64,000 bases of DNA from Brevibacillus brevis NBRC 100599 (GCF_000010165.1 NC_012491.1:3603501-3667500), one strand, 5' to 3'; positions 1 to 8,569 are shown, counted from the stretch's first letter. Notes: generated by a model not told the origin, from the letters alone. Numbers and translations: made by a program.

Positions 1-221
1 ATGCCGAGGTATCGCAAAGCTCCTAAATACGCTTTATGCTTTTCTTCTGCTATCAGGACTTCTCGGCAAAAAGCTTCGTCTAATTCTGTTCCCTTAAATA
101 GGTTGTACTTTACCAGTATGTCTTCATGTACGGTAATGGCATACTCGCCTTCTACATCGATATGGTAGCGTTGCTTTTGTTTGATATCTCGATGAACGGC
201 AGTGATCAGGCCGCTCTTCAT
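1..221 (-). CDS. recX: Regulatory protein RecX, N-terminal part (runs off the window)
   Basis: The reading frame starts with ATG at 221 and stays open through base 1, giving the first 73 residues (MKSGLITAVHRDIKQKQRYH...). RecX binds RecA filaments and modulates strand exchange and coprotease activity. The visible part matches the family's N-terminus: a basic beta-rich start, then YAITVHED, then a stretch leading into the first RecX three-helix repeat. A GGAGTG ribosome binding site sits just upstream of the ATG. It follows recA on the same strand, the usual arrangement, but a terminator lies between the two, so RecX is probably made by partial readthrough. The C-terminal repeats lie outside the window. 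Confidence 0.85.
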   Translation of the reverse strand, partial: MKSGLITAVHRDIKQKQRYHIDVEGEYAITVHEDILVKYNLFKGTELDEAFCREVLIAEEKHKAYLGALRYLG

Positions 222-245
222 GATGAGTCACTCCTTCGCAAAGCT

Positions 246-280
246 AAAATAACAGCCTGTCTCATCGACAGGCTGCTCTT
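246..280 (-). terminator. Terminator between recA and recX
   Basis: On the minus strand AGCAGCCTGTC pairs with GACAGGCTGTT around a five-base loop and is followed by TTATTTT. It lies just after the recA stop and just before recX, so it probably lowers recX output relative to recA. Confidence 0.8.
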
Positions 281-290
281 CCACTCTTCA

Positions 291-1349
291 TTACTCCAGA
301 TCAAATGTAGGCTCTTCATCTTGCTCTGGGTCATGTTCTGCCTCTGCTTCTGGAACAGAACTAGGGTTCAGGCTGAAGTATTCGCGCACCTTTGTTTCAA
401 TCTGAGAGGCAATATGCGGATTTTCCTTCAAGAAGACTTTCGAATTCTCTCTACCTTGACCGAGTCGCTCCTCATTGAAGGAGTACCATGCGCCACTCTT
501 TTGTACTACATCGATCTCGGAACCGATGTCGAGAATGCTACCTTCTCTGGAAATACCTTCGCCGTACATGATATCCACTTCTGCAACCTTGAACGGTGGT
601 GCTACTTTATTTTTCACGACCTTGATCTTCGTCTTGCTTCCCAAAATATCGTTACCGACTTTGATAGATTCAGCTTTACGAACGTCCAAACGAACACTCG
701 CGTAGAACTTCAAAGCGCGTCCACCTGGCGTTGTTTCCGGGTTACCGAACATAACTCCCACTTTTTCGCGAAGCTGGTTGATGAAGATCGCAATCGTCTT
801 GGACTTATTGATGGCACCAGACAGCTTGCGGAGTGCTTGGGACATCAAGCGTGCTTGCAAACCTACGTGAGAATCTCCCATCTCACCCTCGATCTCTGCT
901 TTTGGCACGAGTGCCGCAACGGAGTCAACTACGATAATGTCTACTGCACCAGAACGTACCAGTGCTTCCGCGATCTCCAAAGCTTGCTCACCCGTATCTG
1001 GTTGGGACAACAGCAATTCGTCGATGTTCACACCCAGCTTTGCAGCGTAAACCGGATCCAAGGCATGCTCTGCATCGATAAACGCAGCCTGACCACCCTG
1101 TCTTTGCACTTCTGCGATCGCATGAAGCGCTACCGTTGTTTTACCAGAAGACTCTGGGCCGTAAATCTCAACAATCCGTCCACGTGGGAAACCACCCACA
1201 CCAAGTGCGATATCTAGAGCAAGCGCACCGCTAGAAGCCGTAGAAATCTGGATGTTGGATACTTCCCCCAACTTCATAATGGAACCTTTACCGAACTGCT
1301 TTTCTATCTGACGCAATGCACTCTCCAAAGCTGCGCGACGATCTGACAA
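291..1349 (-). CDS. recA: Recombinase RecA
   Basis: RecA forms ATP-dependent filaments on single-stranded DNA, drives homologous recombination and activates LexA self-cleavage. The 352-residue protein has Walker [10 protein letters not shown] near residue 64, a Walker B region ([12 protein letters not shown]), the L2 loop region with the GGRALKF motif, and an acidic C-terminal tail ending DEEPTFDLE. The frame also has a GTG at 1358, but that codon touches the ribosome binding site. AAAGGGTG is eight bases before the TTG at 1349, and starting there gives MSDRRAALE, the family's normal N-terminus, so TTG is chosen. Upstream are a sigma-A promoter and a LexA box. Confidence 0.95.
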   Translation of the reverse strand: MSDRRAALESALRQIEKQFGKGSIMKLGEVSNIQISTASSGALALDIALGVGGFPRGRIVEIYGPESSGKTTVALHAIAEVQRQGGQAAFIDAEHALDPVYAAKLGVNIDELLLSQPDTGEQALEIAEALVRSGAVDIIVVDSVAALVPKAEIEGEMGDSHVGLQARLMSQALRKLSGAINKSKTIAIFINQLREKVGVMFGNPETTPGGRALKFYASVRLDVRKAESIKVGNDILGSKTKIKVVKNKVAPPFKVAEVDIMYGEGISREGSILDIGSEIDVVQKSGAWYSFNEERLGQGRENSKVFLKENPHIASQIETKVREYFSLNPSSVPEAEAEHDPEQDEEPTFDLE

Positions 1350-1395
1350 ATGGTACACACCCTTTCAACTTTTCGCTTCTGTTTTGCTTGTCTTC

Positions 1396-1425
1396 ATCAT
1401 ACCTCGAGACAGAAGTGTTTGCCAA
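1396..1425 (-). promoter_or_regulatory. recA promoter (sigma-A type)
   Basis: On the minus strand there is a -35 TTGGCA (1420-1425), an 18-base spacer and a -10 TATGAT (1396-1401), about 50 bases before the recA start. It lies downstream of the helicase terminator, so recA has its own transcript. Confidence 0.75.
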
Positions 1426-1435
1426 GTATTTTTTG

Positions 1436-1449
1436 CGAACAAATATTCG
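1436..1449 (-). promoter_or_regulatory. LexA (SOS) box upstream of recA
   Basis: The minus strand reads CGAATATTTGTTCG, one base off the Bacillus LexA consensus CGAAC-N4-GTTCG. It lies directly upstream of the recA -35 element, where a repressor would hinder polymerase. Confidence 0.8.
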
Positions 1450-1454
1450 CATCA

Positions 1455-1500
1455 CAAAAAAGCAGCCATTTCCTGGTTATTCCCAGCGAAATGACTGCTT
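1455..1500 (-). terminator. Terminator of the DEAD-box helicase gene
   Basis: AGCAGTCATTTC pairs with GAAATGGCTGCT (one G-T pair) and is followed by TTTTTTG on the minus strand. It separates the cinA-helicase transcript from recA. Confidence 0.85.
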
Positions 1501-1515
1501 CTCATTTCTATTGAA

Positions 1516-3105
1516 TTAGGAACGCTTCGCTCCGCGAGGCTTTGCAGGCTCCAGATTGATTCGTTTTCCATTGATTCGGGTTTGACGCAGTGACTCATAT
1601 ACGAATGCCGCAACCTCTTCTGGAACCTCAACAAACGTGAAGCTCTCGAAAATGTCGATGCGACCTACTGATTTTCCTGGGATACCAACAGATTCAGAGA
1701 TCTCTCGTACCAGATCCTGCGGCTTCATGTTCGCATTGCGACCTACGTTCAGGAAGAAGCGAACCATGCCTTTTGCTGCACCCGTCTCACCAAAGTTGTA
1801 CGCTTCTGCTTCCTGCCCTTGTCCCGCTTCCGTATGGAATGCCAGGTGCAATGCAGCAGCAGCTACTTTTTCAGCCGGGTATTGACCTACGAGAGCATCC
1901 GCTACTTTTTGATACATATCCGCGATTGCATCGCTTTCCAAAAGGCTAGTCAACTGTTCACGCAATTGTTCTTGTTTGCGCTCAGCCACTTCCTCCAAAG
2001 AAGGAACATTGCGAGAGAGCACTTGTGCTTTTGTCTGCTTTTGGATAAACATCATTTGTCTTACTTCACGAGGCGTAACCAACGTCATCGCAATTCCTTT
2101 GCGACCTGCACGACCAGTACGGCCAATACGGTGTACGTAGCTCTCAGAGTCTTGTGGAATATCGTAGTTGATTACGTGAGAGACGTTTCCTACGTCGATA
2201 CCACGTGCTGCTACATCCGTCGCGATCAGGAATTCAATCGATCCCTCACGGAACGCATTCATGACCTTGTCACGTTGTGCCTGGGACAAATCGCCATGCA
2301 AGCCGTCCGCAAGGTATCCGCGGGATTGCAGCACTTCGGACAACTCATCTACACCGCGCTTAGTACGGCAGAAAATGATACCCAGCTCAACATCCTCACT
2401 GTCCAAGATGCGGCAGAGGCTCTCCACTTTATTCCGGTCAAACACTTTGTAGTATACCTGTTCGATCAATGGCGCCGTTACTTCTTCACGGCTCACCGCA
2501 ATCGTTTGCGGCTGTTTCATGTACCGGGTAGCCAAACGCTTGATTTCTGGCGGCATCGTCGCAGAGAACAGCAAGGTTTGACGCTCATCTGGCATATGAT
2601 TGATGATTGTCTCGATATCTTCGATGAAGCCCATGTCCAGCATTTCATCCGCTTCATCCAAAACGAGTGTATGTACGTGATCCAGCTTCAATGTTTTGCG
2701 ACGCAAGTGGTCCATGACACGGCCAGGAGTACCTACAACGATTTGTACACCTTGGCGCAGTGCACGAATTTGATGTCCGATCGATTGTCCACCATAGATT
2801 GGCAGCGTACGAACCTTGTTGTATTTGGAGATACGCAAGAGCTCTCCTGCTACCTGAATAGCCAACTCACGAGTCGGAGTCAACACGATCGCTTGTACAC
2901 GATTGGCAGGTGTAATCTTTTCTACAAGTGGAATCCCGAAGGCAGCAGTCTTACCAGTCCCTGTCTGTGCTTGACCAATCAGGTCTCCGCCATCCAAAAC
3001 TTTTGGAATGCAAGCTGCCTGAATCGGTGATGGCTCCTCGAAGCCCATATCGTGAATCGCTTGCAGAATAGATTTATGTAAAGGAAAATCAGAAAAAATC
3101 GTCAT
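1516..3105 (-). CDS. DEAD-box RNA helicase with a C-terminal DbpA-type RNA-binding domain
   Basis: An ATP-dependent RNA helicase of 529 residues. Visible motifs in order are the Q motif (PSPIQAACIP), AQTGTGKT near residue 46, PTRELA, TPGR, DEAD near residue 148, SAT, and HRIGRTGRAGR in the second RecA-like domain. The last 75 or so residues (GMVRFFLNVGR... to INLEPAK) form a DbpA-like domain, which in DbpA/YxiN recognises structured RNA such as 23S rRNA. This suggests a ribosome-assembly role, but the substrate cannot be read from sequence. The start is the ATG at 3105, eight bases after AAAGGTGA; an upstream GTG at 3117 overlaps that site. The gene begins eight bases after the cinA stop, so the two are co-transcribed. 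In Bacillus subtilis recA directly follows cinA, so this gene is an addition there. Confidence 0.9.
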   Translation of the reverse strand: MTIFSDFPLHKSILQAIHDMGFEEPSPIQAACIPKVLDGGDLIGQAQTGTGKTAAFGIPLVEKITPANRVQAIVLTPTRELAIQVAGELLRISKYNKVRTLPIYGGQSIGHQIRALRQGVQIVVGTPGRVMDHLRRKTLKLDHVHTLVLDEADEMLDMGFIEDIETIINHMPDERQTLLFSATMPPEIKRLATRYMKQPQTIAVSREEVTAPLIEQVYYKVFDRNKVESLCRILDSEDVELGIIFCRTKRGVDELSEVLQSRGYLADGLHGDLSQAQRDKVMNAFREGSIEFLIATDVAARGIDVGNVSHVINYDIPQDSESYVHRIGRTGRAGRKGIAMTLVTPREVRQMMFIQKQTKAQVLSRNVPSLEEVAERKQEQLREQLTSLLESDAIADMYQKVADALVGQYPAEKVAAAALHLAFHTEAGQGQEAEAYNFGETGAAKGMVRFFLNVGRNANMKPQDLVREISESVGIPGKSVGRIDIFESFTFVEVPEEVAAFVYESLRQTRINGKRINLEPAKPRGAKRS

Positions 3106-3113
3106 GAAAAAAA

Positions 3114-4358
3114 TCACCTTTCTTTTTGCATTTGCAACGCATAAAACAACGCGTATTTAGCGGCACGCCCAACGATTGCATGCCTTCTTCCGGCAAGGCG
3201 TAGCTCTTTTACAACTGTGGGCATTCCTTCTGCCGCGATCCCCACGTAAACAAGGCCAACAGGCTTGCCCTCGGAAGGATCGGGTCCAGCCACTCCCGTA
3301 ACGGAAATCCCGTAAGTAGCTCCCAGCTTTTCTCGTACATGTTCAGCCAGCAATTGAGCTGTTTTTTCACTGACTGCCCCATCTGTTTGCAAAATGGAGT
3401 CAGGTACTTCGAGCAGCTGTTTTTTCACTTCATTGGTGTAGCAGACTACCCCGCCACGAAACACTTGTGAGCTTCCTGGCACAGCGGTAATCAACGAGGC
3501 AATCGCTCCACCTGTACAGCTTTCTGCACAAGCAATTGTCTCATTTCTCTTTTTCAACTCAGAAACTAGCACATCATGCAGTGACGAGTTCTCCCCCATC
3601 CCGTACATGTACTGACCAACACGGCTGAGGATTTCTTTTTCTACAGGTAAAATCAAGGTTTCTCCTTCTTCGACTGTAGCAGCTCTTGCCGTAATTCGCA
3701 GTGTTACTTCGAATTCTTTGGCGTATGGAGCGATGGTTGGATTGTCCTGCTTTTCGATCAGATCAAGCAGTTTTTCCTCCAAAGCGGATTCGCCTATTCC
3801 GTAGAACCGGAGTACATGAGAATGAAACACTTGTTTATCGGGGAGCAAATCGGTCAAGTAAGGCATCACGTAATTCTCCACCATTGGATACATCTCACTA
3901 GGTGGTCCAGGCAATAGCACGAACGTACTACTGTCATGACGGATCGCCATCCCCGGCGCCATCCCGAAATCGTTGGAGAATACATGGCTGCCAGAAAGCA
4001 CCAGCGCCTGCTTACGATTGTTCTTCGTCATGACAATCCCACGTTGCGAAAAGAATTTTTCAATTCTCTCCATGGCCTCTGAATTCGTTTCCAATCCAAT
4101 GCCTACATGCCCCGCCACGGTTTCTTTCGTCAAATCATCTTGAGTCGGCCCTAGCCCACCCGTGAAAATGACGAGATCAGATCGTCCTGATGCCAATCGA
4201 ATCACTTGTAGCAATCGCTCCGTGTTGTCTCCCACAACCGTATGAAAGTAAACTCCCACGCCAATTTCCGCCAGCTTCTGAGAAAGAAACTGTGCGTTGG
4301 TGTTAGCGATCTGGCCTAACAAAAGTTCGGTACCTACCGCGATAATCTCCGCTCTCAT
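3114..4358 (-). CDS. cinA: CinA: nicotinamide mononucleotide deamidase / competence-damage protein
   Basis: This two-domain protein has an N-terminal MoaB/MogA-like domain (GTELLLGQIANTNA at the start, then FTGGLGPTQDD) and a C-terminal CinA domain with the AESCTGG motif near residue 280. The C-terminal domain family includes PncC, which hydrolyses NMN to nicotinate mononucleotide in pyridine nucleotide salvage. The name comes from co-expression with recA during competence. The start is uncertain: ATG at 4358 gives the common MRAEIIAVGTE beginning, while an ATG three codons upstream (4367) is also possible and neither has a strong ribosome binding site. A terminator separates it from pgsA, so its promoter should lie in the roughly 100-base gap, where I see no convincing -35/-10 pair. 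Confidence 0.9.
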   Translation of the reverse strand: MRAEIIAVGTELLLGQIANTNAQFLSQKLAEIGVGVYFHTVVGDNTERLLQVIRLASGRSDLVIFTGGLGPTQDDLTKETVAGHVGIGLETNSEAMERIEKFFSQRGIVMTKNNRKQALVLSGSHVFSNDFGMAPGMAIRHDSSTFVLLPGPPSEMYPMVENYVMPYLTDLLPDKQVFHSHVLRFYGIGESALEEKLLDLIEKQDNPTIAPYAKEFEVTLRITARAATVEEGETLILPVEKEILSRVGQYMYGMGENSSLHDVLVSELKKRNETIACAESCTGGAIASLITAVPGSSQVFRGGVVCYTNEVKKQLLEVPDSILQTDGAVSEKTAQLLAEHVREKLGATYGISVTGVAGPDPSEGKPVGLVYVGIAAEGMPTVVKELRLAGRRHAIVGRAAKYALFYALQMQKER

Positions 4359-4443
4359 CTTCCTCATCCATTCTCTTTGAGAGTAGAAAAGCCTCTAAAC
4401 TAACAGTTTATCACTTGCAAACGCTCAAGAGAAGAGTCTTGTG

Positions 4444-4480
4444 AAAAAAGAGACCAATACCCGCATTACGAGTATTGGAT
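4444..4480 (-). terminator. Terminator of pgsA, with the stop codon in its loop
   Basis: CCAATAC pairs with GTATTGG and is followed by TCTCTTTTTT. The TAA stop codon of pgsA (4466-4468) lies inside the loop, so the hairpin can only form once the last ribosome has left. Confidence 0.8.
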
Positions 4481-5041
4481 CACGTTACGATTTTTCGCAA
4501 AGTAGTCGTACCCTGAGTAAATCGTGATGATCACCATCGCCCATGTAGCTAATTCGTCGAACGGAATGCCGAAGAAACCAAATGGGAAGTTGCGAATCAT
4601 GACAGCCGTAATCGCTACGATCTGCACCCATGTTTTCAGTTTGCCCAATGCACTCGCAGCAATTACCTGTCCTTCTGCCGCAGCAACTAGTCGTAAACCC
4701 GTTACCGCAAACTCCCGGCTGATAATGACAATCGCAATCCACGCTTCCAAACGCTGCATCTCTACCAGCGAAATGAGTGCGGCAGAAACCAATAGCTTAT
4801 CAGCAAGCGGATCCAGAAACTTCCCCAAGTTTGTCACGATTTTTTTCTTCCGTGCAATATAACCGTCGAGTCCGTCCGTACTGGCTGCTAGGATAAACAC
4901 CAAAGCCGCAATCAGCTCATTATACGTCATCGTCAGGCTACCAATCGAAAATGTCCCGATGTTGTAACGCACCAGCAGAAAAAACATAACTACCGGCACC
5001 AGAAAAATCCTGGCGAGGGTGATGCGGTTGGCGAGATTCAC
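4466..5041 (-). CDS. pgsA: CDP-diacylglycerol--glycerol-3-phosphate 3-phosphatidyltransferase
   Basis: PgsA makes phosphatidylglycerol phosphate from CDP-diacylglycerol and glycerol 3-phosphate at the membrane, the committed step to phosphatidylglycerol and cardiolipin. The 191-residue protein shows the CDP-alcohol phosphotransferase signature DGLDGYIARKK-x(n)-GKFLDPLADK near residues 55-80 and several hydrophobic segments. It starts with GTG at 5041, immediately after the rimO TAG stop, with GGAGG eight bases ahead inside the end of rimO, so the two are translationally coupled. Its product supplies the lipid pathway whose CDP-diacylglycerol comes from cdsA elsewhere in this window. Confidence 0.95.
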   Translation of the reverse strand: MNLANRITLARIFLVPVVMFFLLVRYNIGTFSIGSLTMTYNELIAALVFILAASTDGLDGYIARKKKIVTNLGKFLDPLADKLLVSAALISLVEMQRLEAWIAIVIISREFAVTGLRLVAAAEGQVIAASALGKLKTWVQIVAITAVMIRNFPFGFFGIPFDELATWAMVIITIYSGYDYFAKNRNVIQYS

Positions 5042-6388
5042 CTAGACTACCTCCCCGGCTAAATCGTATTCATAGGAGTGTGTTATTTTTACTTTTACAA
5101 CGGTGCCCAGTTCGCCTTTAAAACCAGTGACGAATACTTCACCATCGATTTCCGGAGCGTCATACTGTGTTCGACCTACATAAATATCGTTACGTCCTTC
5201 GTAACGTTCAATCAATACATCCAAGACTTGACCAACAAAGCGTCCATTGCGATCTCCGGCTACTTCACGCTGAATTTCCATCAGCATGTTCGCACGTTTT
5301 TCCTTAACCTCTTCGTCTACGTGGTCAGGCAGACGGGAAGCTGGCGTGTCATCTTCGTTGGAGTAAGTAAACACACCCAGTCGATCAAAGCGGATATCCT
5401 TGACAAACTCGCTCAGACGCTCGAAGTCTTCCTCTGTTTCCCCAGGGAACCCTACGATCAAAGAGGTACGCAGTGCAACATCTGGGACCTGTGCGCGAAT
5501 TTTTGCTACCAGCGCACGAATATCCGTCTGTCTTCCTGGGCGGCGCATTCTTTTCAGAATATGGTCTTCCGAATGCTGCAAAGGCATGTCTACGTATTTG
5601 CATACTTTTGGATTGGTAGCAAAGGTGTGGATCAGTTCATCCGTGAAAAATCCAGGGTATGCATAGTGAAGACGAATCCACTCGATGCCCTCGACTTCTG
5701 CCAGACGGTTTAAAAGTTCAGGAAGCATCAATTTTCCATCGTAAATATCTGTTCCGTAGTTCGTAGAATCTTGTGCGATCAGACTCACTTCTACGACCCC
5801 TTGTGCCGCCAAATGACGAGCTTCTTCCACGATGGATTCGATTGTACGACTGCGGAATCCTCCACGCATCAAAGGAATCGAGCAAAACGTACAGGCGTTG
5901 TCGCAGCCCTCGGCAATTTTAATATATGCGGTGTACGTGCCTTGCTTTACTTTCCGTTTCACTACATCTTCGTACGTAAAAATGGGATTTCCTACAAAGA
6001 TCGGTCGCTTGCCCTCTAGAGATTCTTCGATAATACCTGTAATCGACATAAAATCGCCTGTTCCGACAATGCCATCCACCTCAGGAATCTCATTCAAGAT
6101 ATCCTCTTTGTAACGTTGTGTGAGACAGCCTGCCACCACAAGCGATTTCAGTTTGCCGGATTCCTTCAATTCACCCATTTCCAGAATCTTATTTACGGAT
6201 TCTTCCTTGGCTGCATCGATGAAACCGCAGGTATTGACGATAACCACAGTTGCTTCTTCCGGGTTATCAACCAGTTCATAACCTTTTTCATCTATCAGAT
6301 GGGCCATCATGTCCGAATCAACGAGATTTTTTTCACAGCCCAGCGTAACAATCGCTACTTTTTCACGCGTGCCTACCTTCTCTGTCAT
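5042..6388 (-). CDS. rimO: Ribosomal protein S12 methylthiotransferase RimO
   Basis: RimO adds a methylthio group to a conserved aspartate of ribosomal protein S12. It is a radical-SAM enzyme with two iron-sulfur clusters. The 448-residue protein has the N-terminal UPF0004 domain (TLGCEKNLVDSD, with further cysteines in NTCGF and AGCLTQ), the radical-SAM motif CDNACTFC near residue 162, and a C-terminal TRAM domain. The LGCEKNLVDS signature separates RimO from the tRNA enzyme MiaB. GGAGG precedes the ATG at a normal distance. A strong promoter at 6434-6463 and a terminator just before it show that rimO-pgsA forms its own transcript. Confidence 0.95.
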   Translation of the reverse strand: MTEKVGTREKVAIVTLGCEKNLVDSDMMAHLIDEKGYELVDNPEEATVVIVNTCGFIDAAKEESVNKILEMGELKESGKLKSLVVAGCLTQRYKEDILNEIPEVDGIVGTGDFMSITGIIEESLEGKRPIFVGNPIFTYEDVVKRKVKQGTYTAYIKIAEGCDNACTFCSIPLMRGGFRSRTIESIVEEARHLAAQGVVEVSLIAQDSTNYGTDIYDGKLMLPELLNRLAEVEGIEWIRLHYAYPGFFTDELIHTFATNPKVCKYVDMPLQHSEDHILKRMRRPGRQTDIRALVAKIRAQVPDVALRTSLIVGFPGETEEDFERLSEFVKDIRFDRLGVFTYSNEDDTPASRLPDHVDEEVKEKRANMLMEIQREVAGDRNGRFVGQVLDVLIERYEGRNDIYVGRTQYDAPEIDGEVFVTGFKGELGTVVKVKITHSYEYDLAGEVV

Positions 6389-6433
6389 CTTTTTTCCTCC
6401 AATTGGTCACACCAACCCATATTACACCTAACC

Positions 6434-6463
6434 AGTATAATATAAGCCTAAAGGAAGTGTCAA
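6434..6463 (-). promoter_or_regulatory. Promoter of rimO-pgsA
   Basis: Minus strand -35 TTGACA (6458-6463), 18-base spacer, -10 TATACT (6434-6439), about 45 bases before the rimO ATG. It lies immediately after the T-run of the rodZ-like gene's terminator. Confidence 0.75.
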
Positions 6464-6469
6464 AAAAGA

Positions 6470-6500
6470 GAAAAGAACAAAAGGCAAGCATATGCTTGCC
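6470..6500 (-). terminator. Terminator of the rodZ-like gene
   Basis: GGCAAGCATATGCTTGCC is a perfect palindrome followed by TTTTGTTCTTTT. Its first base is the last base of the rodZ-like TAG stop codon (6500-6502). Confidence 0.8.
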
Positions 6501-7399
6501 TACTGGGTGACCGCCTCTTTTACTTTCATCGTAATATTTGACGGCATTGACTTCATTTTAGACGTGTCTACCAAGACTCCGTTCACCTTTAATTCCAATA
6601 CAGTCGGTTTGCCCAAACGAATATAAGCGGATTTCCCAAGCTCAATCGTTTTTTCCTGATCTTTCTTGAGCGTGCCCTGCTCAACATACTTTTTTCCTTT
6701 TCCTTCCGATATACCAAACCAGCTTGTTTCTTCTTTCACCTTCAGATAAACCGTGATTTTTTCTCCACCCTGCAAGGAATAGTTATACATCGATCCTTGC
6801 TGCGATTCAAATGTGATGGTTGCCTGAGGAGTTTCCGTAACGGTCTCAGGTGGGTTTGTTCCTGTTTGAGGGTTCGGTGTGGTAATAGAAGGAGGCTTCG
6901 GTTGTTGAGCAATCGGGGATGTTGCCGCTCCACCACCATTGCCAGGCGTGACAATTTCCGCTCCAGGGTTAACGGTTCCCCCCGGCACTGGTTGAGTAAA
7001 CTGACCCCCGTTGTTGTTGACGACAGCGAAATAAATAACCCCGATAATCAAGGCAATAAACAATACGAGCAAGGTTTTGGTCACCCATCGCCCCGCTTGT
7101 AATGGATTGTTCGCTGAAGCAACTCGTCTGCGACGCAGTCTCTCTACTTGCTCTGTAGGTGGCTGGGCCGGCAAATCGGACTGAAAGTGATTCAGGATGT
7201 GGTTCGGGTCTAGACCGACAGCTTCCGCATAACTCTTTATAAATGCACGCGCGTAAAAGTGGCCAGGAAGTACGTGAAAATGACCCCTTTCAATTGCTTC
7301 CAAATATCGCCGCTGTATCTTGGTGATACGTTGGATGTCGTCGAGCGTGATTCCTTTTTCTTCGCGGGCCCTTTGCAGGACTTGACCTAGCTCAGACAC
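6500..7399 (-). CDS. ymfM: RodZ-like cell-shape protein (YmfM family)
   Basis: A 299-residue bitopic membrane protein. Residues 1-70 form a Cro/C1-like helix-turn-helix (MSELGQVLQRAREEKG to YARAFIKSYAEAVGLD), there is one transmembrane segment near 108-128 (TLLVLFIALIIGVIYFAVV), then a linker rich in Pro, Thr, Gly and Asn, then a C-terminal DUF4115 domain. In RodZ the helix-turn-helix binds the actin-like protein MreB rather than DNA, linking it to cell-wall elongation. The assignment follows from domain order and synteny. It starts 12 bases after ymfK and is probably co-transcribed with it. Confidence 0.85.
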   Translation of the reverse strand: MSELGQVLQRAREEKGITLDDIQRITKIQRRYLEAIERGHFHVLPGHFYARAFIKSYAEAVGLDPNHILNHFQSDLPAQPPTEQVERLRRRRVASANNPLQAGRWVTKTLLVLFIALIIGVIYFAVVNNNGGQFTQPVPGGTVNPGAEIVTPGNGGGAATSPIAQQPKPPSITTPNPQTGTNPPETVTETPQATITFESQQGSMYNYSLQGGEKITVYLKVKEETSWFGISEGKGKKYVEQGTLKKDQEKTIELGKSAYIRLGKPTVLELKVNGVLVDTSKMKSMPSNITMKVKEAVTQ

Positions 7400-7411
7400 A
7401 GCTGCCCCTCC

Positions 7412-8191
7412 TTAATTCATTTCGAAATTATCAAAGCCGCGATTGTTGATAAGCTCATAGGTAATCTCTTCATCCGGATGATGACGCAGCTCAATTATGT
7501 AATGGAAATCATCAAGTTGATACTCTGATTCCCTTACGAATATATCCGGATGCTCAATGATTTTTGCGGCAGGAAAGTTCATAATCTCCCGAAGCAAGGT
7601 GAAGTGCTTTTCTGTCGATCGCAGCGTTGAGACAATTCCATCTATCAAATATACATGATCAGTAGACATTTCATCAATGGCTAAGGAACTACGCACCGTC
7701 TGGCGCAACAAAGTGGAGGAAATAAATGTCCAACGTTTATTGGCGGATACGCTGGCAGCAATCATTGATTCAGTCTTCCCTACACGAGGCATTCCACGGA
7801 TCCCGATGAGCTGATGACCTTCCCTCTTCAGGATTTCTGCCATGAAATCGACCAGCAAGCCCAGCTCTTCACGAACAAAGCGAAACGTTTTTTTGTCCTC
7901 GCTATCCCGTTCAATATAGCGACCGTGGCGAACAGCCAAGCGATCCAGCATTGTCGGGGGACGTAACCTCGTTATGGTTATGTTGTCCATTTTTTGCACA
8001 ACGTTGCGCAAAACCTCCATTTTCTCATCATCATCGGTCAAAAGCAGCATACCTCGGCGCATGGTATCCACACCATTGATCGTCACGATATTGATGTTCA
8101 ACATCCCCAGAATAGAAGATACGTCCCCTAAGAGACCGGGACGGTTACGGGCAATCTCATACTCCATGTACCATTCTTTCTTCGCTTCCAT
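7412..8191 (-). CDS. ymfK: YmfK family protein (DUF3388) with an ACT-like N-terminus
   Basis: The function is unknown. The first 80 residues look like an ACT-type regulatory fold (YEIARNRPGLLGDVSSILGMLNINIVTING), as found in amino-acid-sensing proteins. The rest contains a possible P-loop-like segment (GIRGMPRVGKTES) followed by IAASVSANKRW. The 259-residue protein starts at ATG 8191, seven bases after GGAGAGG; a TTG two codons upstream is less well placed. It opens a short transcript with the rodZ-like gene and has its own promoter. The same gene sits at this place in Bacillus. Confidence 0.8.
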   Translation of the reverse strand: MEAKKEWYMEYEIARNRPGLLGDVSSILGMLNINIVTINGVDTMRRGMLLLTDDDEKMEVLRNVVQKMDNITITRLRPPTMLDRLAVRHGRYIERDSEDKKTFRFVREELGLLVDFMAEILKREGHQLIGIRGMPRVGKTESMIAASVSANKRWTFISSTLLRQTVRSSLAIDEMSTDHVYLIDGIVSTLRSTEKHFTLLREIMNFPAAKIIEHPDIFVRESEYQLDDFHYIIELRHHPDEEITYELINNRGFDNFEMN

Positions 8192-8230
8192 ATGCAATCC
8201 TCTCCGCCAACCAGAATTCTCTTCTTATGT

Positions 8231-8258
8231 AGTATATCACGTTCGTTTCATTCGACAA
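8231..8258 (-). promoter_or_regulatory. Promoter of ymfK-rodZ
   Basis: Minus strand -35 TTGTCG (8253-8258), 16-base spacer, -10 TATACT (8231-8236). It lies just after the ymfJ terminator and about 40 bases before the ymfK start. Confidence 0.55.
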
Positions 8259-8263
8259 TCGCG

Positions 8264-8296
8264 AAAAGAAAAATCCCCAAAAGTAGGGGATTTGAA
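8264..8296 (-). terminator. Terminator of ymfJ
   Basis: AATCCCC pairs with GGGGATT around TACTTTT and is followed by TTTCTTTTC on the minus strand, four bases after the ymfJ stop. Confidence 0.85.
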
Positions 8297-8299
8297 TGG

Positions 8300-8569
8300 C
8301 TAGCTGCCAGCGTTCGCGTCATTGCGATTCTGAACAAGCTTCACCATGAGTGTTGCCAAAGCTTGTTGCTGCTGTTGATCACCTGCGTCCCACAGCTGTT
8401 TCAACAGACGCTCCTGATCGTTTTTCGGGTCTACTTGCTCAGATAGATAGCTACCGATTTGATAAGCTACATTTTGAAGCGTTTCGCTTTCCATCCCGGC
8501 TTGTTTCGCTTGTTCTACCCGATCTCCGAGAAACGCTTTCCAGTCGCTGAAATTGTCAAGAATCGACAT
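8300..8569 (-). CDS. ymfJ: YmfJ family protein (DUF3243)
   Basis: An 89-residue soluble protein of unknown function. It is predicted mostly helical and polar: MSILDNFSDWKAFLGDRVEQ at the start, a DQQQQQALATLMVKLV segment near the end. The frame is open further upstream, but AAAGGAGGG lies nine bases before the ATG at 8569 and the DUF3243 family begins there. It follows ymfI by about 100 bases and ends in a strong terminator, closing the ymfF-ymfH-ymfI-ymfJ group. The same order in Bacillus supports the name. Confidence 0.85.
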   Translation of the reverse strand: MSILDNFSDWKAFLGDRVEQAKQAGMESETLQNVAYQIGSYLSEQVDPKNDQERLLKQLWDAGDQQQQQALATLMVKLVQNRNDANAGS

